From: Tachypleus tridentatus
Lineage: Eukaryota; Arthropoda; Merostomata; Xiphosura; Limulidae
NCBI RefSeq assembly: GCF_004210375.1
Contig: NW_027467782.1
Location: 30,483,276-30,547,275, forward strand
Direction of reading: 5' to 3'
Length of the DNA stretch: 64,000 bases
Positions 46,807 to 57,209 of the stretch are shown here, one piece after another. Both the position numbers and the translations under genes were made by a program. The stretch's first letter is position 1; the number at the start of each line of letters is the position of its first letter. The notes under the pieces are model-generated. The model was not told the DNA's origin. It did no database searches and worked only from the letters and a program-made list of their open reading frames with translations.

Positions 46807-47075
46807 ACGAAGTTAGAGTAAGACTTAAGTTAGAAGAAGAGTATGGTGAAAAGTATACATCATTTGATTAGAATAACCATAATAATTTCTTTTAAGTTTA
46901 TTTTGGGATATTTAATATTTATATGTATCAAAAGCTAGTTTGTATACTTCTAGGGGAACTGTATAGGCCTAAATGGAGAAACCTTGATAGTTATGCAAGT
47001 TATACCTTTTTCTTACATTAATGATGCATTTGTAAAGGCAGAAATGGAATATCAGTAATCACAGTGAGAAGTGTG

Positions 47076-47690
47076 TATTAATTTGTTATAACTCAAAAAC
47101 AAATTAAATAAAAAAAATGCTGCATTGATTGAAAATTTCCCAGGGTACAAGCTACAGTGTGGGATCACAATATGTACCCTAGGGTTTTGAGGTGACTGAA
47201 GAAATAGGACCCACACTGCAGTGGGGATACACTGTCTATCAGTCTTAACCTCCATTCACCAGTCTCATATAAGAAATAGAGTAGCAACACATACAGAATT
47301 AGAAATAGAAGGTAGGACAGTGAGACGTGGGTGCTCAAGCCCACAACTTCCTACATGTGAAAATGATGTTGGACATGTTTTTCCTCATAAAAACTACACA
47401 CATGATTTATAAAATACAATGCAACAACTGTCATGACTTCTACATTGGGGAACGAAGCAGAAAAATGGAAACTAGATTCAAAGAACACAAAAAAACTATC
47501 TTTGCACGTTTTTCAATACGACAAATGTCGTAAACACATTATCATAGGAGACTCCCAGATGCTAAGTAGGAAAACAAATGCAAAATCAAAGAAGCCCTAC
47601 TTATAGATATAAAATTAGAAATTAGGAGAGAGAGGTGCCGGTGCTCAAGTCCATAACTTCTCATGTTTTTGAGTTATAACAAACTAATAT
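47076..47690 (+). mobile_element. Penelope-like element relic with GIY-YIG endonuclease fragment
   Basis: From 47,405 the plus strand reads MIYKIQCNNCHDFYIGERSR, then KMETRFKEHKK. It has the Y, the YIG, the Arg and the EH of the GIY-YIG endonuclease as fused to reverse transcriptase in Penelope-like elements. A later frame-shifted piece reads KIKEALLIDIKLEI near 47,590. A direct repeat (47,298-47,358 and 47,614-47,665; both contain GTGCTCAAG and CATAACTTC/CACAACTTC) and an inverted repeat (47,076-47,100 and 47,664-47,690; gtttttgagttataacaaa) bracket the piece. No RT was found, so it is a fragment. Repeats at both ends fit the pseudo-LTR habit of these elements. Confidence 0.6.
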
Positions 47691-47699
47691 AATTTGTGA

Positions 47700-48690
47700 G
47701 AGGTTCAGGTTTGCTGTTTTAATGGAGTCATTCCTTCTGATTTTACACATTTCACTATTTAACTTCATTAAAATGTATTTATTTTCACTAATACATATTA
47801 ACAATTGTGATAAAAATACTGACAGAAACAGGTTACAACTTCATGTTGCATAACAAAAGTGTAAAATGTTTTATAAATTCCCAAAAAATGAAAATCAAAC
47901 AAATTCAAGTATTTGGAAAGACTTGAGACCTACTAGAGCGATAGCTCTGATGATAAAATGATGCTTTTAAGAAAGCATTTAAAAGATTTAATGAATGAAC
48001 ACGAATTTGGAAAATGTTTTTCCAAATATATTTTGAAAATTTTGGGGCTAAGGATTCAAAATATGGAAAAGATTATTTGAAATATCTTTTGATATTTTAA
48101 GGGAACATGCTATTGTAAAATTAAGAACAGGGAATTCTAGGTGGGATTGATCTGTTCATTTACTGATTCAGCCCCTGAGGTGCCTTTCCAGATGAAAATT
48201 TCAGTTAGAGTTATTCTGGTAGAAATTATTTTTACTGTACTTAATCTTTCCAAACTGTAGTTGATTATTAGAAAGTACCAAAATATTTAGAGTTGTATCA
48301 CTTCACTTACATTTCTTATACAACCACAAAAAGCAAATATTTGGCTGTGAATATAGATAGTTTTTCTAAAAGTTCTTTAAACACATTTTAAGAGTGTTGA
48401 TATAATTACTGGAACCTTCTTTTTCATAATAACTTTTGTTCTTGAGAATGATTGCATGAGAGATTGAAATGTTGTACTTGTTTTTAAAATATTTCTTCTT
48501 ACTATAAAAGGTGTAACTTCCAATAATCTTACAGCAGTGTTCGTATTATGAGTACTTATCACATTTTCAAACAGTTATCCCTTTTTATGTACTTGTTAAC
48601 AGCAGAATGACTTTATAACACCCCTATGTCAAAAGTTTGAATTAGTTATTCATGTTTTTGCACTTGTTAACAGAGTTCTTAGAATTCTTG
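47700..48690. other. AT-rich DNA, nothing recognised
   Basis: CpG-poor (two CpG by eye in 48,001-48,600). Only short frames. Confidence 0.45.
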
Positions 48691-48696
48691 CACTAT

Positions 48697-48812
48697 TACC
48701 AGCAGCAAAGTGTGTGAACTTTTAATGCTAGAAAATTGGTTCTGATACACATGGTGGGTAAAGCAAAGATAGCCTATTGTGTATATTTGTGCTTAGTTAC
48801 AAACACATAAAT
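48697..48812 (+). mobile_element. SINE family 3 relic
   Basis: The block gttctgatacacatggtggg, AAAGCAAAGATAGCCTATTG, TGTATATTTGTGCTTAGTTA, then CAAACACATAAATAA has the layout of a third horseshoe-crab-like SINE tail that I recall (AGATAGCCC...GTGTAGCTTTGTGCTTAATT...CAAACAAA). The tRNA-like head is not clear, so it is 5'-truncated or old. Confidence 0.5.
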
Positions 48813-49541
48813 AATTAGAACTCAACACAAAACATTTAGTTTCTGAACAGACTTAAAAAAATATACACAACAGACATAATTGAAACACAAATTTAAAAAA
48901 AATTTTATTTTCTTATTCATAATTGTATGCAGTGGACAGACATCTATATTCACAAATAATATTATCCTACTAGTAAAATGTGTAAAAATTGAAATATATA
49001 GAGTTGGCATTTCAAGTCATAGTCTTAAACTGAGGACATTTGAATTCATGTTTGGAAAATTCCTTGTTAACAAAGTTTTCAATATTTGTGTACAGTAAGA
49101 GATATGATATCAGCTTGGTGAATAAGTATGACTTGTATAGAGATTTCTAAAGCTAACTGTGATTGAAAATTGGCTCAGCTCAATGGAAACCTAACTGACA
49201 GCTGTCTGTTGTTTTCAAGTAATGTTATAATAAGGTTGATAGTGTTGTTACATTTATTAAACAACAACAAAATAAAAATCAAACTTCTTTAAAGCCTCTG
49301 TTTGTATGTAATTTTCCTTTAAGTATTGTATAAGAAAGATTTAATACCAAACTTAAAATACTGAGTAATGATGTGTGCTTGTGAACAAATTATATGTTAT
49401 GTCTTTTTGTGTAAGTATTAAAATTGATGTGTGGGTTAAAGATAAAAAAGTAGTTATATTTTAGTGTCTTTATTTTTCTTTCAGGTAAATACAAAGTATT
49501 ACATTTATTCAGAAAGTGAGATAGAAAAATAACACTTTCAT

Positions 49542-49754
49542 TTAATATATATTAATTAGAGCATAACCTACTATTTTGTAACTTTGATCTTCATCTACAT
49601 ATTCAGAGTAAATCAATGGATCATTGTGATATAATTTTTGAGCAACAAAATCTTTGAAAATGCAGAATAACTTTTTATAAACAAGTACTTGTGTTGAGCT
49701 GTACCTCATGTTTAAATGTTCTAATGCTGTGTTTTTATCACCCAGATAAATCAT
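49542..49754 (-). CDS. Weak candidate ORF, unknown
   Basis: A 70-codon minus-strand frame begins MIYLGDKNTALEHLNMRYSS and continues KKLFCIFKDFVAQKLYHNDP. Residue use is more balanced than in neighbouring chance frames. There is no recognised motif, no second copy and no clear splice signal. It may be chance or an old element. Confidence 0.18.
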   Translation of the reverse strand: MIYLGDKNTALEHLNMRYSSTQVLVYKKLFCIFKDFVAQKLYHNDPLIYSEYVDEDQSYKIVGYALINIY

Positions 49755-49836
49755 GATTCTAGCCTATCTAAAAGTTTACATTGGATAATACACTCCTTTC
49801 TTACATGTGGTAAAGCAGAATTTTGTATTATATCAG

Positions 49837-49955
49837 TGGTGTTGTCCCATGACTATCTGCACAAACAGAAACAAGCTTCAACAAGCTGGGCATTGTCTCT
49901 GTGAATTGAACCATCTGCCAAGATTCTGTGATTTTGAATGTGTGAGGACACTCTT
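49837..49955 (+). CDS. Candidate internal exon, gene unknown
   Basis: Bounded by an acceptor-like tattatatcag and a strong donor CTT|gtaagtgg. One frame is open throughout the 119 nt: WCCPMTICTNRNKLQQAGHC then LCELNHLPRFCDFECVRTLL. Cys-rich and coding-like. No domain assigned. It lies downstream of the promoter candidate at 46.1 kb and upstream of exon candidates at 51,786 and 55,335 on the same strand, so it could be part of one gene. Confidence 0.4.
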
Positions 49956-49969
49956 GTAAGTGGAAAGTA

Positions 49970-51180
49970 AGTTAATTTCTATAGTATTTAGTATCTGCTT
50001 AGTTTCATGTAACTTTAATAAGTTTAAACATTTCAAGTAACTTGTCATTCAGTTTGTTGAAAAAATTTTGGTACCATTCAGCAATTTAACCAGCATTTAT
50101 TTATTATCATGTTAAGGTAATTAAAAAGCAACACTAACCAAAATGAATAGTGATATATATATATATATATATAAACAGACCAAAATTTCAATGTTAGTTA
50201 CATACCACACTCGGTTATTTATTGAGTCTTGGAAATTAAGATGTCTTTATTAATAATTAAGTAATTTGCTTAAGTTTAAATTATCTAAGTTTTGAATAAG
50301 GCTTAATAGGAACTGAGAATGTCTTTCTATATGTATATTTTAACTTATAATACATTTTCATATTCCTATCATTTTATAATAAGTGAATATTGTTTTTGAC
50401 TTTTTTCATCTTCAGTTTAACATGTGTAAAGAATAGATGTAGATGACTTAATACAGAGAAAAGTGATGGAATGTAGAAATAAACATAATACATTGAATAG
50501 TTATATAGTTGATTCTCTGTAAGTACTGACCTCCACTAGTGCAAACAATAACTAATTTCATAAACCAATCACACTAATATAAAAATAAGTCTTGTTGGTA
50601 CCTTGCCATTGTTTTTTAAATTTTAACATTGTGCCCTCTTGTCATAATGGGGTATAAGCATTGTTTAATGAAATTTAGTCAACTTATTCTAACTTTGGTA
50701 GTGAGGAAAGCTGAAGAATACTAGTAAATAAAAGGCTGTTACTGATGGAATTTTGGCAAGCTGTAGTTTGTTGTATACAAAGATCAAACTGAAAGAAACT
50801 TAAAATTTAAAATGAATAAACATAAGTAAAGTGTTGAGAAAAAAGGTAAAATTCCTACATTACGTGAACATGCATATCGTATCAGTCTTATCATTTATTT
50901 GAAAAGAACTGTTATTTTGGATCAATTGAATGAAATAACAGCTGGAAATATCGGATAATTTACGAAAGAAATGAAAGTGAAAGTAATTATAAATAAAGAT
51001 AAAGGTTTGGCAAGTCAACCAGTATATGAATGACATGTTTTTCTGAAAGTTCAGTGTATTAACTAAGTACTCGCATGATCAGTGGCTTTTTACATATTTA
51101 TGGTTTCCATGTAGAGTACCTGGTTTGAGACTATTTAAACTTTCCAAAAACATTGATCACTTGAGTACCTCAATTAAACT
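49970..51180. other. AT-rich DNA, nothing recognised apart from the AT microsatellite
   Basis: Intron-like sequence between two exon candidates. Confidence 0.45.
50153..50173. repeat. (AT)n microsatellite
   Basis: About ten AT dinucleotides in an otherwise ordinary AT-rich stretch. Confidence 0.9.
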
Positions 51181-51184
51181 GTAC

Positions 51185-51290
51185 GCTTGTTAATTATGGA
51201 GTACCTGAGGGTCAGTGCTTGGGCTTTTGTTCTTTCATATTTACATTAATCATATTGCTAGAGGCATGTCATGAGAGTTTACTGAGTTAT
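51185..51290 (+). mobile_element. Possible reverse-transcriptase motif relic
   Basis: The frame YGVPEGQCLGFCSFIFTLI matches the RT signature GVPQGSxLGPxLFxxxIND in position and spacing. Nothing else of the element was recognised around it, so this is a weak call from one motif. Confidence 0.35.
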
Positions 51291-51785
51291 ATTTAAAATT
51301 TAATAAAGTTACTTTTATTATCATGGTAAGTAAACTTGGCAACAAAACTTAGCTTGTAATACAAATTTGGAAATTATATAGTTTTATAGGACAACATTTA
51401 AAAATGTCTTCAATTTTCCATTGTTTCCGAATTGTGATATTTGCATTTTAAGTATTTCCTCTTCTCTTATTTATTGACCACTTGTCCAAGAAGTACAAAA
51501 TTTGACATAAGTCGCTCATTATAATATTGTTATTACTCAGACAAAGTATAATTTTTTTTTATAGCCTTCAATCTTATTTGGTTACAGAGCTATAAACTAG
51601 AAAATCAAGTCCCTTTAGCCATACCCATAATTAAGTTTTCTCTTTCACAAGTTTCCAATATTTAGTTCTCTTTGATATTTAAAACTATATTACTTTTAAC
51701 CAACAGAAATCCAAATATTATATTACATAATTTTCTGTACAGGAGTTTGTTTATTTTGCTTCCAGTGCAAATTTTATTTCCACAG

Positions 51786-51834
51786 GAAACACATTGGCAA
51801 GTTTAGCTAAATTTTTATTGAGTCTTACTGAATG
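51786..51834 (+). CDS. Candidate short internal exon, gene unknown
   Basis: A very good acceptor (tttatttccacag) and donor (AATG|gtaaga) enclose 49 nt whose open frame reads NTLASLAKFLLSLTE, with two bases left at each end. The segment is amphipathic-helix-like. Together with candidates at 49,837 and 55,335 it suggests a plus-strand gene. Phase requires at least one further exon before 55,335. Confidence 0.42.
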
Positions 51835-51839
51835 GTAAG

Positions 51840-52550
51840 AAAGCCAGAAAATTTTGATAGTCCTAGGACAATATGTGCTTTAAGCATGTTATTTTGTATT
51901 CTTTGTTGCAATTTTGATTAACTAAAAATCATTTAGTACAGTAATACCATTATAATAATAGTTTTAATTGAGAGTTGATAAAAAAAAGACCCAGGTAAGT
52001 ACTATATTTCTAGTTTTTCATGTGTATTATTTATTATTATAAAGGTAAATAAAATATAAGTTTTAGATTAGGTTAAATAAAAAAAAAAAACGTTTTCCTG
52101 TGATATGCTCATTAGTAACCAATGCATTACATAATTTCTTCAGGTAACGTAAGCTACATGTTTACAAAGTGGTTCACAACTTGTGTGGTGATATCATTAG
52201 TTAGACACAGTTCAAAGAGCAATAAAATTTAAGCATAAATATACATATATTGTAAAGGGCTTAAAGCTATTTAAGATAGTCAAATGTGTCGTGAAGTCAT
52301 TCTTGAAAATAAAAAAAGGACAATATGTTTTCTTTTCATGGTGTATGAGGTGTAGAGTTAGAATGAGGAAAATAACATAACACGTAAAGTTTTACTGAAA
52401 AAACACACATTGAAATTCCAGTGCAATTACCCACCCTTTTTCACAGTTATAGCTATTTTTCATATGATTTCCTTCTCGTGCACAGATTGTCACTCACTAC
52501 TAGCTGTGAATTACTATCTAATTACACATGTATGCCACATGTGTAAATTA
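51840..52550. other. AT-rich DNA, nothing recognised
   Basis: Intron-like, with short A and T runs. No feature seen. Confidence 0.45.
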
Positions 52551-52554
52551 GCAT

Positions 52555-53630
52555 TCAACAACTCTCCACCAGTGTGAGTGTAACACATCCTTATTCTGAT
52601 ATTTATATTACCACATCAACCTGCCACAATCAAGGCAGGTTATCTTAATTGCAGGGTATAGCCATACATTACAAACCCTCTCAGATATTTCCAGTGTCAG
52701 TGTTTCGGTCGCTCAAAGACGTCATGTTGTGGTTCATTGAACTGTGCTCATTCTTGCCCAGAATGGTTAGAAGAAAAAGAGATGCAGCATTTGAAAACGA
52801 TTCATAACATTACTTATCCTGAGGCTTGAAAATTGCTGTCCAGCACTTCATCTCAGATGTATGGCTGCTGCATGTCATCCCACAACTACAGTGGGAGTGC
52901 AGACAGATATCTCTGTGTCTCCAAAAGAATCATTCTCAAACCAAATGAAAAGGATTTTGACCTGCATTGTTAAAAAAGTTGATGAATTAGCTTAACATCC
53001 ATCTCTGTCCCTAACATACATTCCAACAAATCCCAAGATCCACTTCCTCTGGTTCTGGGTACAGGCATTTCTTTGGGTGCATCATCTTCTCCCACCACAA
53101 GATGCAAAAGGATCATTTGTTCTTGTCCCCAGTCACTGGAATCCTCTTTAAACAGCATAGACCTACCCAATCGACCCAGGACAGGATCCATGGAGGTTGA
53201 CAGACCTCCCTCAAATAAAGACAGTAAAGAACAAAAGACATGGACGAAAACAGAAGGGTTCTCCACCCAACTTACCTGCACATAAGTAATAATGTCCAAC
53301 TTGATACAATGGAACTGTCAAGGTTTACGTTGTAATCTGGATGACATCAAAACACAGATTGCTTCCTACCATTCTGCATGTCTTTCCTTACAGGAAATAT
53401 ACCAGTAACCTGCCAATACAGTTACCTTTCAGTTTTTTTTTTTTTTTGTACAGAAATGACAGGCTGTGTGATGGATGAGCGCATGTAGGGGTGGCATTGT
53501 TGGTTGAATAGCATGTGCCCACCCTGTCTTTGCCACTGGATGCACTCTTGGAGTCTATTCCTATCTTGCAAGGTGTTGCTGTACACTAATGCTAGTGATA
53601 ATTTATTGTTTATGCATGACACCTTGTTAA
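52555..53630 (+). mobile_element. Jockey-like LINE fragment spanning the ORF1/ORF2 junction
   Basis: ORF1 pieces include AGYLNCR near 52,650, the zinc knuckle CQCFGRSKTSCCGSLNC near 52,700, then SCPEWLEEKEMQHLKTIHNI and TYPEA. Further knuckles expected between GSLNCAH and SCPEW are absent, so a small deletion lies there. ORF2 starts near 53,294 with MSNLIQWNCQGLRCNLDDIK, TQIASYHSACLSLQEIY, the N-terminus of the APE-type endonuclease (the Asn and the Glu of QE visible). After a 15-T run the endonuclease continues (YRNDRLCDG, then VALLVE). The same ORF1 segment occurs in the minus-strand LINE at 39.9 kb, so it is the same family. Truncated and dead. Confidence 0.82.
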
Positions 53631-53634
53631 GAGG

Positions 53635-55320
53635 ATAAAATTGGTCTTACCTGAAATCTAGTGTGTCTTTTTAAAATCCCAAACTTGTTTATTCTTATCC
53701 TTTGGTTTTTAGATATATCACAAGAAATCACAACACATTCATCCTTCCTGAATATTTTATATATTTCAATAAAGTCTATTCTCTCTCTCTTTTTTTTTAA
53801 TGCTCTTAACATGCTTTTCATAAGTTGCCAGGTAAGTCAATCACGTATTTCAGTTGAAAACAGAGAATCTACCTAATTCTATCTAGTTTCTTTGGTTTTG
53901 TACATTTCTTGTCAACAAGCTTTTTTATTTTGTAAAATTTCAGTCATCAACATTATTTTAACTGAACTTTTCATGTTCTTAATTATAGGAATATGTTTTA
54001 AAGTCATTTTAAATACTTTATTGTGAGAGAGAAAAATGTAATGTAGATTGTATGGTCAGTAGTATGTACTTAATGGGCATTCTCTACTCAATCATACGAA
54101 ATTAAATGTAGTCATGTTGTTTCGTATTCAGTCAGTAAATCAAACCACCCCACCCACTCCCCCACAAAAATTATATTTACCAAAGAGTTTTGCCTACTTC
54201 AAAGGCATCTTCACATTACAAAAGGAGAAAAGATATAACATTTATGAAACGTTGTTTTACACCTAATGAAGGAAACACAAAATCACATGTTCATTGCAAA
54301 TTTAATCACTTTTTATACCCTTATTTTAAAAGAGACCAGAAAATAGAGAGAATGGTGTTTCTGATTTTAAATATTTCTGGGAGAGCATGCCTCTGGATCT
54401 TCCTTAAGATATTGTGCATAAAATATGGTGTAGAGTCACAATCCAGCACTACATAGTACACTGACAGGATTATCTCCCTGATTCATTAGTATCACCCACT
54501 TAAACATACTGAAAACCTTGTCTGTTGATCTTTTATAAAGAGATCTTAATATAACCTTTCCATCCCTGGAGTAACTTTAGTAGCTGTGGTGTGAACAATT
54601 TACAACAAATCAGTGTCATTACTCAGAGAAAGCTCACACAATATTTCAAGTGAAGACTATCGAGGACCAACTAGTGGCTTGAATAGAAAGATAACTTCCT
54701 CGTTTTTTACTTGATAATCAGTTTAAGTTGCATCACTCTGAACAGTCCTTTATACATCACTATTTCTTCTTGTGCATGAAGACCAAAGTTGTACACCACT
54801 TCATAAGTATTTGGTGGATCAGAGCAAGATATATTGATTATCTTTCTTATGAAGTAGTTTGATCCTGCAGGCACTCGTCACCTTGTAATTCAGAAGTTAC
54901 TTTTTGTTTCATGAATGTTTAACAGAATTTGAATTAATAACTTTTTCTTTAATTATGTTTTTTATGTAAACCATTAAGATTTTCTATACTTAATCTTTTC
55001 CCATAGAAAGGGATTTTAAGATTATAAAATCTATTTATTTTATTATAATTTCTTCAATAAAGAAATAAGATTTGATATAAAATTGCAGAAAGACTTGCCA
55101 ACAGTATGGTTAACAATGTAACTGAAATGTGTCTGAGGTAATTAACCACCTTAATACAAAAGTTTCCAATACCAAATAATTAGTAGTAAACTGTATTTTA
55201 ACAAAAAGATTAATTATGGGCCATTGAAAAACAAACTTTATATTATGTATTATAAACATTCTCCCTGATTTTATTCCTCACTCATGTTTAAAATTAACTG
55301 TAGCAAGTACATTTATGAAA
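53635..55320. other. AT-rich DNA, nothing firmly recognised
   Basis: A splice-donor-like ccag|gtaagt occurs at 53,831 behind a frame containing a CT-rich microsatellite, but the frame is low-complexity and not called. The rest holds only short frames. Confidence 0.45.
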
Positions 55321-55334
55321 AGTAATTTTTACAG

Positions 55335-55487
55335 CATCCAATCAAGAGCAGTTTTCCTGATGAAGTCACTGGTGGTGTTTTATCAAAAGTGAAAAGAAAA
55401 TTAGGCTTACTAGAAGTTTCCAAAATGGCAAGTGTATCTGAAGAATTTAAAAAAATGCACTTCAAACAAAAACATTCAGGCTACTGA
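55335..55487 (+). CDS. Candidate terminal coding exon, gene unknown
   Basis: The strongest exon candidate in the window. After the acceptor tttttacag, 50 codons run without a stop to TGA: HPIKSSFPDEVTGGVLSKVK, RKLGLLEVSKMASVSEEFKK, MHFKQKHSGY. Residue use is clearly protein-like, basic and possibly helical in the middle. A poly(A) signal lies about 300 bp downstream at 55,791. I do not recognise the protein. It would be the C-terminus of a plus-strand gene that may start near the promoter candidate at 46.1 kb and include exons at 49,837 and 51,786. Confidence 0.55.
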   Translation, partial: HPIKSSFPDEVTGGVLSKVKRKLGLLEVSKMASVSEEFKKMHFKQKHSGY

Positions 55488-55790
55488 TTGTGATCCACAT
55501 ACACATTCCTTTATCAATTAAATTATATTCTATTAAACCTGTATGTGTGCTTCGTCATTCTGACCAGTTCTGTAATCTCCATGTAACCATGAAACTACAT
55601 AAACTACTGAAATGTTCTAAATATACAAAGTGTATCATCATGAGTTTTGGCAAATGTTTATGTAAAAGTTACAAGCCATTTATTAACTGAAATTATATTT
55701 CAAGTAAATTGCTTTCATAAAACATTCATCCATTAATTTGTGAATTCTCTGTCAAGTAATTCTGTGTAAAGTGTGACTTTTCATGCTAAG

Positions 55791-55796
55791 AATAAA
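55791..55796 (+). terminator. Poly(A) signal AATAAA
   Basis: The first clear AATAAA after the TGA at 55,487, about 300 nt downstream, a reasonable 3' UTR length. In AT-rich DNA this hexamer is common, so support comes mainly from position. Confidence 0.4.
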
Positions 55797-56149
55797 ATTA
55801 ATTGTGCTCATTTCATGGTTTTTATGTTTAATTAACCTTACTTATAATACCATCTTAATGAATATCATTTTATTTATTTTTCATAGAACTCTAAACTTGC
55901 TCTCTCATCTTCACCACCATAACACCAACTGTAATGAAAGTAGTGAAACAAATGTTGGACATACAAAATAATTGCAGATTGTGAAAATGCAATAACAATT
56001 TTATTTTAGCACAGTCTCAGTTTTCTAAACATTTCCTGATTGGCTGCTTTTGATTTTATTACTTTACAATGCCTTTCTGACCCAATATAATGATGTAATT
56101 GTCAAATATATACAGTAGTAAAACTTAACCAACCGACTGAAATACAAAG

Positions 56150-57040
56150 TGTACAACGGCACTGAACATCTTCAACATCCAGATCCCTTCTTCCACCTCT
56201 TGTGGAGCAGATTGATTTTTGTTCAAAACTGAACTATTTGTCTCTTATTTAAGTTTCTGCCAGGACCTTGGCCTTGAAGATGCTGTACCCTATTCACCAT
56301 CTGAGACTTCAGCCTTGAACAGGGTCTTTCCATATGTCTCCAGTTCAGAGTCTGTACACTGGGTTCCACTGGTTATACTTTTGGGAATATACAGTCTGCC
56401 ATTCTTCCCTTTGGTCTTCATATTTAGGTGAAGCTGACTGAGTTCAGTATGTCACAGATTGATGTTGCTTTTTCCATCAATCAGCCCACCACACTATGTT
56501 TTATTACCACCTCTGCCTGTTGCCTTTCTCTGAGTCATCTGAGGAAGGTTGATATTTCCATTTGGTTGTACTGTTTTCATTGCCAAACATCTTTTGAACC
56601 ATTCTTTCATTCCCAGTTATACAGATGGTTTAAAATCAGTTAAGTCTATTGGATCTGCCATGGTTTGTTGCAGCTAGGTGGTTTTGTACAATATCCTCTC
56701 TACAGTTTCTGTGTTCACTGTCAAGTTATATGGCATTTCTTTTGTTCTGAATGATATCGAAGCTACACAGTACACTCACTGTTCTATTTATACCAACTCT
56801 CTTCACTCTCTACTGGTCAGAGAATCGCTTTGTGTTAATTCTCACCTTATTTTCACAATATTCAACACTGGCTGGCCTATTTTTCTTCTATCTTCTATTC
56901 ACATCCAGTTTTTCTGGATAACTGGTCATGTTGGTATTCACAGGAACAAGTTTGCTGACATTAAGTTGGTCTGATCTGGTGCTGTCACTGCTTTGCTTGT
57001 TCTATATATGGACTACAGTACTGTATTCAAGGCTCAGCTT
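56150..57040 (+). mobile_element. Jockey-like LINE, 3' part with RNase H domain
   Basis: Two frames joined by a shift carry the end of ORF2. Around 56,430-56,615 reads INQPTT...SLSHLRKVDISIWLYCFH. From about 56,618 the RNase H domain reads YTDGLKSV (56,620 area; catalytic Asp), then KLYGISFVLNDIEATQYTHC (catalytic Glu normally lies in the matching AELYAI segment, here changed), SIYTNSLHSLL, and FFWITGHVGIHRNKFADIKL (the final His and Asp). Stops interrupt it. It ends near 57,040, where a short tandem repeat starts. Confidence 0.8.
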
Positions 57041-57042
57041 CT

Positions 57043-57208
57043 ATTTCCCGTATATTAGGATTGTTTCCTATATACTAATATCACCAATATTTCTATTCAT
57101 TTTATTATTTCCCGTATATTAGTTTTTGTTACCTGTATATTAATATCACCTATATTTTTATTAATTTTTCTATTTCCCATATATTAGTATTGTTTCCTAT
57201 ATATTTCT
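57043..57208 (+). repeat. About 2.5 copies of a 64-65 bp tandem repeat
   Basis: Units start atttcccgtatatta at 57,043 and 57,107 and atttcccatatatta at 57,172, with internal TTTCCTATATA/TTACCTGTATA and AATATCACC blocks. The repeat begins exactly where the LINE reading ends. Confidence 0.8.
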
Positions 57209-57209
57209 T

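Noticed and set aside
47947-47974. Hammerhead ribozyme of a Penelope-like element
   Set aside because: CTGATGA at 47,947 is followed by a 5-bp stem (taaaa/tttta) and GAAA at 47,971, but there is an extra A before GAAA and no convincing stem III or cleavage-site pairing. It also lies 250 bp outside the element fragment.
49542-49754. Firm gene call for the 70-codon minus-strand ORF
   Set aside because: Composition is better than neighbours, but there is no motif, splice signal or duplicate, so it is listed only as a weak candidate.
53661-53876. Exon ending at the ccag|gtaagt donor
   Set aside because: The frame runs through a CT and poly(T) microsatellite and contains only low-complexity hydrophobic residues.
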